DNA of 64,000 bases from UBA4093 sp036676455. GTDB lineage: Bacteria > Cyanobacteriota > Sericytochromatia > S15B-MN24 > UBA4093. The notes below the pieces were generated by a model that was not told the origin of the DNA, ran no database searches, and saw nothing but the letters and a program-made list of their open reading frames with translations. The position numbers and the translations under genes were made by a program. The DNA is taken from NCBI GenBank assembly GCA_036676455.1, contig JAKFCW010000117.1, positions 15,181 to 79,180 of the forward strand. The letters run 5' to 3'. Below are positions 59,165 to 64,000 of the stretch, one piece after another (positions within the stretch are counted from its first letter, which is position 1; every line of letters starts with the position of its first letter).

Positions 59165-60346
59165 ATGGCACTTGCCCTCGACAACGACGTTAAAGCCCTC
59201 GCCGATCAGATGAGCCAGGACCGGCGCGACTTCCACATGCATCCGGAGCTCGGCTTCGAGGAGCATCGCACGGCCGGGCGCATCGTCGATTCGCTCCGGG
59301 CCATCGGCATCGACGAGATCCAGACCGGCGTCGCCAAGACCGGCGTCGTGGCCCTCATCCGAGGCCGCAGCCCGGGCAAGACCGTTCTCCTGCGCGCCGA
59401 TATCGACGCCCTTCCGGTTACCGAGCGCAACGAGGTGCCTTACCGCTCCGTCCATGACGGCAAGATGCATGCCTGCGGCCACGACGCCCATGCGGCCATG
59501 CTGCTGGCCACTGCCCGGATCCTCCACGCGCGCCGCGCGGAGTTCGACGGCATCGTCAAGCTCGTCTTCCAGCCGGCCGAAGAGGGGCCCGGAGGCGCCC
59601 TGCCGATGATCGAGCAAGGGGTCATGGAGAACCCCCATGTCGATGCCGCCCTGGGCCTTCACGTCTGGAACCTCATGGAGGTCGGCAAGATCGGCGTGAG
59701 GTCCGGTCCGGTCATGGCCAACACCGACGAGTTCTCGCTCACCATCCGCGGCCGAGGCGGCCACGGGGCCATGCCTCACCTCTCGGTCGACGCCATCACG
59801 GCCGCGGCCCAGGTCGTCTCGGCCCTGCAGAACGTCGTCTCGCGCCAGGTCTCGCCCCTGGAGGCCGCGGTCATCACCATCGGCACCATCCACGGAGGTG
59901 AGCGCCACAACATCATCGCCCACGAGGTCACCATGACCGGCACCGTCAGGACGTTCAACGCCGAGCTGGGCGAGGCCGTGCCCGGCATGATCGAGCGCGT
60001 CATCCGAGGCGTCACCAACGCCATGGGAGCGGACTATCAGCTCGAGTACCACCGCGTCTACCCGGCCACCGTCAACGACCCCAAGATCTCCGATCTCGTC
60101 CGCGATGCGGCCGCCAGGGTGGTCGGTTGGGAGAACGTCGTCGATTCCGAGGCCACCATGGGCGGCGAGGACATGGCCTACTTCCTCCAGAAAGTGCCGG
60201 GCTGCTTCTTCTTCGTCGGCACCGCCAACGCGGCGAAGGGCCTCGTCAATCCGCACCACCATCCGGCCTTCGACATCGACGAGGGCGGCATGCCCGTCGG
60301 CGTGCAGGTCATGGTCCAGGCCGCCATGGACGTGCTCGCTTCCTAG
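59165..60346 (+). CDS. M20D-family amidohydrolase (hippurate/N-acyl amino acid hydrolase-like)
   Basis: Metal-dependent amidase of 393 residues. Metal and catalytic motifs: HMHPELGFEE, LRADIDALPV, HACGHDAHAAML, catalytic Glu pair in FQPAEEGPGGA, GLHVWN and GGEDMAYFL. Dimerisation domain (about 185-300) contains GRGGHGAMPH. It starts at ATG after GAAAGGAGAAG. Substrate could be N-acetyl amino acids, hippurate or IAA conjugates. It is divergent from the ferredoxin gene. Confidence 0.92.
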   Translation: MALALDNDVKALADQMSQDRRDFHMHPELGFEEHRTAGRIVDSLRAIGIDEIQTGVAKTGVVALIRGRSPGKTVLLRADIDALPVTERNEVPYRSVHDGKMHACGHDAHAAMLLATARILHARRAEFDGIVKLVFQPAEEGPGGALPMIEQGVMENPHVDAALGLHVWNLMEVGKIGVRSGPVMANTDEFSLTIRGRGGHGAMPHLSVDAITAAAQVVSALQNVVSRQVSPLEAAVITIGTIHGGERHNIIAHEVTMTGTVRTFNAELGEAVPGMIERVIRGVTNAMGADYQLEYHRVYPATVNDPKISDLVRDAAARVVGWENVVDSEATMGGEDMAYFLQKVPGCFFFVGTANAAKGLVNPHHHPAFDIDEGGMPVGVQVMVQAAMDVLAS

Positions 60347-60355
60347 AGCTACCAA

Positions 60356-60392
60356 GCGAAAGCGCCCCGGCCGTCGGCCGGGGCGCTTTCGC
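60356..60392. terminator. Bidirectional terminator
   Basis: Perfect 17-bp stem beginning GCGAAAGCGCC with GTC loop, between the convergent amidohydrolase and rhodanese genes. Confidence 0.82.
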
Positions 60393-60403
60393 AAACGGGA
60401 AAA

Positions 60404-60895
60404 TCAAAGCGCCGAATCTTCGAGCGTCATGGGCAGGCCCGCCTTCTCCCAGGCTCTCAGGCCTCCCTTGAGAATGGCCACGTTCGACAGGGCGTACTGC
60501 TCCTGGACCATGCGCGCCGTCGCCGAGCTGGAATGATCGTCGGGGCAGCTGCAATAGAAGACGACCAGGTCGTTGCGCGGCAACTTCGGGCCCCAGGTCT
60601 CCATCTCGGAGGCCGGCATGGAGCGGGCCCCGGTGAGGTGCCGGGCCCCGAAGGAGCTCGCGCCCCGCACGTCGGCGAGGATCAGCGGCTCGCCGCGATC
60701 CTGCATGGCCTTGACCTCGACAGGCGTCAGCTCTTTCAGCGGAGTCTCGGGCGCCACCACGACGGCCTCGGGGCTCGTCCCATCCGGAGCGGTGCCGGCC
60801 AGCGAGAAGACCTGCGGGTTCGTGAACGCCAGGGTGAAGACCGCCCCCAGGAGCAGGACGGTCCCGGCGGCGAGCGCGATGCGGCGACGACTCAT
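60404..60895 (-). CDS. Membrane-anchored rhodanese-like protein
   Basis: 163 residues with an N-terminal hydrophobic anchor (IALAAGTVLLLGAVFTLAF, about 5-25) and a periplasmic rhodanese-type domain from about 55. LILADVRGASSFGARHLTGA leads to the cysteine-containing loop FYCSCPDDHSSS, longer than the usual CxxGxRS and with an additional Cys, so sulfur transfer is possible but unproven. AILKGGLRAWEKAGLP closes the domain. It is 8 bp after the esterase-like gene. Confidence 0.84.
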   Translation of the reverse strand: MSRRRIALAAGTVLLLGAVFTLAFTNPQVFSLAGTAPDGTSPEAVVVAPETPLKELTPVEVKAMQDRGEPLILADVRGASSFGARHLTGARSMPASEMETWGPKLPRNDLVVFYCSCPDDHSSSATARMVQEQYALSNVAILKGGLRAWEKAGLPMTLEDSAL

Positions 60896-60903
60896 GAAGC
60901 CTC

Positions 60904-61797
60904 CTATTGAGAGATGAAGCTATCGATCTCGGCCAGCAGCGCCTGCTGCTGCGCGATCTCTTGCTCCGTCCAGTCCCGGTCGACGTTGGGAAGTCGGATG
61001 GGCACGTGCAGCTTGGAGTGGAGCATGCGCAGCGCGACGTCTCCCTTGAGGCCGGCGAGCACCATCTTGGCGCTTTCGGGATCCACCGTGGGGTCCTGGT
61101 CCGACTGGATGATGAGCGCCTTGGTGCTGCCATCCAGCGTGATGCCCGTGCGCAGCTGCCCCTTGACCACCTCGGTCAAGTCGACCAGCGACCTCAGAGT
61201 CGAGACGGGGCGATTGCGGTACCAGTTGCCGACGGCGTTCTGCCCCAGGTTGTTGGGCGAGCTCTTGGCACCGAACCATTCGAGCACTCCCGAGAAGGCG
61301 ATCGCCTTCTCCCTGAACATGACCAGTGGCGCCACCAGCACCACCCGCTTGGGGGCCGGCGTCAGCTGCTGCGAACCCAGCAGCTCGATGAAGAGCGAGC
61401 TGCCGGTGGAGGCGCCCACGATGGAGACGTTCTGGAAGCCCATGTCACGAAGCTTCTTGTACTCGGCGGCCAGCGGGCTGCCCCAGTCCTTCCAGGTGGT
61501 CTTCTCGAAGTCGGTCACGCTGGTGCCATGACCGCCCAGCAGGACGTTGGAGACCAGGTAACCCTTGCCCTCCAGGTAGTCCTCGAGGGCCTGCATTTCG
61601 TACGTGCTGGCAGAGTAGCCGTGGGCGAGGATCGCGACCTTGCCGGCCTTCTGGACGTCCGTGGGCGACGGGACCAGCTGCGAGACCAGGACCGACTGCT
61701 TGGCCATGGAGCCGTCGTCGAGGTCCCCGGCGTTGATGACGTACCCGGTGCTGCAGCCCGACAGGACGATGGCGAGACTCAGGATGATGCGGCGCAT
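60904..61797 (-). CDS. Alpha/beta hydrolase lipoprotein (esterase/lipase-like)
   Basis: Exported serine hydrolase, 297 residues. Lipobox VLSGC. Catalytic residues visible: nucleophile Ser in VGASTGSS (about residue 127), Asp in QSDQDPTVDPE and His in KLHVPIRLP. The oxyanion region HGYSAS and lid region (VMFREKAIAFSGVLEW) resemble carboxylesterase/monoacylglycerol lipase proteins. It is upstream in the same minus-strand run as the rhodanese. Confidence 0.87.
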   Translation of the reverse strand: MRRIILSLAIVLSGCSTGYVINAGDLDDGSMAKQSVLVSQLVPSPTDVQKAGKVAILAHGYSASTYEMQALEDYLEGKGYLVSNVLLGGHGTSVTDFEKTTWKDWGSPLAAEYKKLRDMGFQNVSIVGASTGSSLFIELLGSQQLTPAPKRVVLVAPLVMFREKAIAFSGVLEWFGAKSSPNNLGQNAVGNWYRNRPVSTLRSLVDLTEVVKGQLRTGITLDGSTKALIIQSDQDPTVDPESAKMVLAGLKGDVALRMLHSKLHVPIRLPNVDRDWTEQEIAQQQALLAEIDSFISQ

Positions 61798-61806
61798 GCG
61801 GGCCTC

Positions 61807-62241
61807 CTAGAACGTGTAGCCGACTTCGGCCGAGACCCGGGGCAAGGAGGCCGAGGTCTGGCTGAAGAGCGTGCCGGTGCTGGCGGCCATCGGGTTGGGG
61901 CCGACCGAGAGCATCGACATGAAGCGACCGAGGTCGAAGCGCCAGCCCACGCCCACGTAGGCCAACAGGTCGGAGGTTTCCGGGGTCCGATCGGACTGCG
62001 AGGAGAGCCTAAGCCACGTCCCCCCCGCCTCGACGAAGGCGCCGTCGTTCCAGGGGTGGAAGCGGCCACTCAGGTTGAGGGTCTGGGCCATGCCGAGGGT
62101 GCCGACGGTGACCTTGGCGCCGAAGCGATCGAGCTTTCCGTCCAGGCCGGCGTGCACCCAGTCGGAGTTGCCGACGCCCGCGACGACGGCGAAGGCCGGG
62201 CGCGGGGCGGGGTCATGGTGAAGCGGGGGAGTGACGTCCAT
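61807..62241 (-). CDS. Small beta-barrel-like protein, possible outer-membrane type
   Basis: 144 residues; the ATG at 62241 follows GAGGAG. It shows alternating hydrophobic/polar strands (AGLDGKLDRFGAKVTVGTL, LLAYVGVGWRFDLG) and ends SAEVGYTF, an outer-membrane-barrel-like terminus with final Phe. No signal peptide is visible after the start, so either the true start is missed or it is a periplasmic/soluble barrel-like protein. It precedes the esterase by 9 bp. Confidence 0.55.
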   Translation of the reverse strand: MDVTPPLHHDPAPRPAFAVVAGVGNSDWVHAGLDGKLDRFGAKVTVGTLGMAQTLNLSGRFHPWNDGAFVEAGGTWLRLSSQSDRTPETSDLLAYVGVGWRFDLGRFMSMLSVGPNPMAASTGTLFSQTSASLPRVSAEVGYTF

Positions 62242-62314
62242 CGGCAGGCTCCTCGGGCGTTGGGTGGAAACGAGCAACCCGCAGATTATACCAGACCGCT
62301 ACCGTCGTCGACAG

Positions 62315-63502
62315 TTAACGACTGACCCAGACCGGGCTGGTCCAAGCCCAGGCGGTGCGCTCGCCGTAGACGAGCTTGGCGAAGTAGTAGGCCTCGCCCT
62401 GAGGAGCCGGGATCTTGAACTCCCACGTCGCGGCCTGCTTGCCCACGGCCACCTTGCTGATCAAGGCGGCGGGACGGCCGCCGATGCCGTCCGTGTCGCC
62501 GTAGAGCTCGATGCGCTCGAAGGCCGTGTCGGGATCGCTCGCCTGGATGGAGACGGCCAGCTCGGAGGTGGCCCGGATCTCGGAGCCCATCGGCTTGCCG
62601 TCGATGGTGAACCAGAACTGGAGGTTGGGGTCGAAGGTCGCGTAGGTGCGTCGGGCCTGGAAGGCCGCCACGAGGTCCTGCTTGGTCAGCGAGGGAGCCC
62701 AGACTCCGGTCCGGGTGGGCGCGGCGAGGCCCCAGTTCTTGACATGGTTGTCCTGGTCCCCGACCGCACCGATACGCCAGCCGCGGTTGAGGAACTCCTT
62801 GTATTCCTCTTCGTAGTTGAGGCCGTTCACGCCGCGGTCCCACTCGTCGGGCTGGCCCTTCATGTCCTCACCCTCGTACTTGCCAGGCCCGTTGAGCAGG
62901 GCCATGCCCGCGAACTTGTGAAGTGCCGAGACGGCGGCAGGACCGGGGGCGACCGGTGAGAAGGCCTCACCGCCGAATTCCAGCTTGTTGGACGGATGCG
63001 GATGGTTGAACTGAACCCAGGCCACCTCGGGATGGGCCGGCAGCCACTGGGTGTAGAAGGCGCTCCACTCCCCGTTGGGAACCGGGCAGCGCTCGTTCGC
63101 CTCGAAGATGTTGACGTGGCCGCCCTTCGAGATCGAGCTCCACTCCTGGGCGAGCAACGCCACGAACCTTCCCGACTGGGTATGCTGCTGGGCCGCCTGC
63201 TTCATCTTGGCGTAACCCGCATCGCTGATCATGTGCGCGTGCGAGGAGATGCCCAGGAAGTCGAGCTTGCCCTTGTCCCGGGCGTAGGCGTAGGCCTCGG
63301 CGAGCGTGCCCTGCCCATCGTCCCCGTTCTCGGCGACGTGGGTGTGCTGGATGCCGAAGAAGGCCTTGTAACCGGTGGAGCGAATGCTCAGGCTGTCGAC
63401 TCGGCCTCCGAGTGACGCGGCGAAAGGAGTCGGACCGCAGCCGACCAGGGCGGCGACGGTCAACAGGACGGTTCCGGCGACGAGACGGGACGTGCGATTC
63501 AT
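62315..63502 (-). CDS. PHP-domain lipoprotein, CehA/McbA-type metallohydrolase
   Basis: Lipoprotein of 395 residues; the ATG at 63502 follows GGAAGGAGAGG. Lipobox VGCGP. The PHP-like metal motifs are in order: IQHTHVAEN (HxH), LGISSHAHM, a central FNHPHPS and GDQDNHVKN near residue 250. They match the CehA/McbA metal-dependent phosphohydrolase-like group. A C-terminal beta-sandwich follows. Phosphoesterase activity is inference. Its upstream TTAA boxes fit a phosphate- or envelope-responsive gene. Confidence 0.85.
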   Translation of the reverse strand: MNRTSRLVAGTVLLTVAALVGCGPTPFAASLGGRVDSLSIRSTGYKAFFGIQHTHVAENGDDGQGTLAEAYAYARDKGKLDFLGISSHAHMISDAGYAKMKQAAQQHTQSGRFVALLAQEWSSISKGGHVNIFEANERCPVPNGEWSAFYTQWLPAHPEVAWVQFNHPHPSNKLEFGGEAFSPVAPGPAAVSALHKFAGMALLNGPGKYEGEDMKGQPDEWDRGVNGLNYEEEYKEFLNRGWRIGAVGDQDNHVKNWGLAAPTRTGVWAPSLTKQDLVAAFQARRTYATFDPNLQFWFTIDGKPMGSEIRATSELAVSIQASDPDTAFERIELYGDTDGIGGRPAALISKVAVGKQAATWEFKIPAPQGEAYYFAKLVYGERTAWAWTSPVWVSR

Positions 63503-63564
63503 GGAACCTCTCCTTCCAGCGGGGGGCCTTGCGTTCTTATCCCATCGTAATGCAAAAGGTTGCG

Positions 63565-63592
63565 TTAATCCTCTGTTAAATCCGAACTTAAT
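63565..63592. promoter_or_regulatory. Phased TTAA boxes upstream of the PHP lipoprotein gene
   Basis: TTAA at 63565, 63576 and 63588, spaced 11 and 12 bp, 60-90 bp before the minus-strand start at 63502. Confidence 0.5.
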
Positions 63593-63666
63593 ATCCGTTC
63601 GCTCGTCACGGCTCGCGGGGGGTGCCCGTGAGGCGCGCCGCGCGCCTCTCAACGGTTCCACGCGTG

Positions 63667-63695
63667 TTGGCTCCGCCCTCCTCGCGGCCTATAAT
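63667..63695 (+). promoter_or_regulatory. Sigma-70-type promoter for the right-edge gene
   Basis: TTGGCT at 63667-63672, 17-bp spacer and a perfect TATAAT at 63690-63695, 46 bp before the ATG at 63742. Confidence 0.65.
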
Positions 63696-63741
63696 GACCG
63701 CGCCTGACTTCAGCGGGAGTGATTCCGGAGAGGAGGATCCG

Positions 63742-64000
63742 ATGGCGGGGAAGTTTGAGCCGAAGCATGAGTTCAAGGGTGAGCATGGCACGCGCGAGGG
63801 TGAGTGGAAGGTGCCGTACGAGAAGCCGGGGCCGCCCAAGGGCGAAGGTTACGGCATGGCGGCGGTGACCCAGGCCCTCGAAGGGGTGGATTTCCCGGCC
63901 AGCAAGGAGGACTTGCTCGCCAGGGTCCGCGGGAACGAGGAAGTCCACTGGACCAAGGAGAAGACCATCAACCTCCGGACCATCTTCAACCGGATGGACC
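63742..64000 (+). CDS. Hypothetical protein, DUF2795-like (cut by window edge)
   Basis: First 86 codons only. The ATG follows GAGGAGG. The start is hydrophilic and charged (MAGKFEPKHEFKGEHGTRE); then VTQALEGVDFPASKEDLLA resembles DUF2795, a small helical domain of unknown role, followed by a basic helix. The remainder lies outside the window. The promoter upstream suggests a monocistronic or first gene. Confidence 0.6.
   Translation, partial: MAGKFEPKHEFKGEHGTREGEWKVPYEKPGPPKGEGYGMAAVTQALEGVDFPASKEDLLARVRGNEEVHWTKEKTINLRTIFNRMD

Noticed and set aside
1..64000. tRNA or rRNA genes
   Set aside because: No TPsiC-like GGTTCGANTCC arm with matching acceptor stem and no rRNA-like block was recognised by eye. 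A dedicated tRNA scan would settle it.

Overview
The window is a chromosomal segment of a GC-rich (roughly two thirds G+C by eye), Gram-negative-type (diderm) respiring bacterium. The outer membrane is implied by a TonB-dependent receptor, a small barrel-like protein with a C-terminal Phe and many lipoproteins. Aerobic-type metabolism is implied by a Rieske/cytochrome b-c complex, pyruvate dehydrogenase and glycolate oxidase GlcDEF. Two things point to a relative of Cyanobacteria, possibly a non-photosynthetic sister lineage such as Sericytochromatia. First, I counted 28 copies of the octamer GCGATCGC (the cyanobacterial HIP1 palindrome), where base composition predicts only two or three. Second, there are regulators resembling what I recall as the cyanobacterial slr1658/slr1659 families. 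No photosynthesis gene is present. The lineage call is inference. I see no rRNA, tRNA, CRISPR array, transposase or integrase.

Layout. 1-7.2 kb: molybdenum cofactor and molybdate uptake (moaA partial, moeA, moeB-rhodanese, moaD, moaE, modABC, moaC, moaB). 7.3-9.2 kb: a PanE-type reductase and an isoaspartyl peptidase. 9.4-14.3 kb: an unknown protein and three lipoproteins, one a clan-A glycoside hydrolase. 14.3-18.2 kb: acyl-CoA carboxyltransferase, two small unknowns, Xaa-Pro aminopeptidase. 18.3-25.4 kb: an EF-hand/amphipathic-helix protein, a C45-like lipoprotein without its nucleophile, an M28 peptidase, a PRC-barrel protein, an AarF/UbiB kinase and an unknown helical protein. 25.6-27.9 kb: an orphan sugar-type binding protein convergent with a STAS-like regulator and a GAF-GGDEF diguanylate cyclase. 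27.9-34.8 kb: QueG, a subtilisin-like protease, an SDR, Rieske plus cytochrome b-c, a DUF2726 protein and a hydrophobic unknown.

34.9-49.4 kb is the most unusual part. On the minus strand, reading downstream, come an NAD-dependent epimerase; a Fur-like box; a 32-residue CxxC/HxxC miniprotein; a 42-residue membrane miniprotein; glcD; then a nine-kilobase sensory block (two LivK-type binding lipoproteins, a TonB receptor, a membrane SpoIIE/PP2C phosphatase, a membrane MCP-like protein, an anti-sigma-like ATPase, a STAS-like protein); then glcE and glcF. The sensory block sits exactly between glcD and glcEF, which are normally adjacent. The phosphatase, ATPase and STAS-like proteins form a partner switch comparable to SiaA/B/C, and the second STAS-like gene beside the GGDEF gene at 26.5-27.9 kb resembles the SiaC/SiaD half.

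49.6-64 kb: a cysteine-less rhodanese with a membrane partner, the pyruvate dehydrogenase operon (E1alpha, E1beta, E2, E3), an AhpD-like protein, a lipoprotein, a UPF0173 metallo-hydrolase, a ferredoxin, an M20D amidohydrolase, a second rhodanese, a lipoprotein esterase, an outer-membrane-like protein, a CehA/McbA-type PHP lipoprotein and a truncated gene at the right edge.

A second regulatory theme is a set of TTAA-type tetramers phased at about 11 bp. They lie upstream of the M28 peptidase, the PRC-barrel protein, the 24.8-kb unknown, the subtilisin, the 34-kb unknown and the PHP lipoprotein, with looser sets before the EF-hand protein and near 55.7 kb. They look like direct-repeat sites for an OmpR/PhoB-type regulator, comparable in spacing to the cyanobacterial Pho box. 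Starts were chosen by ribosome binding site and family length. Residue positions are approximate.
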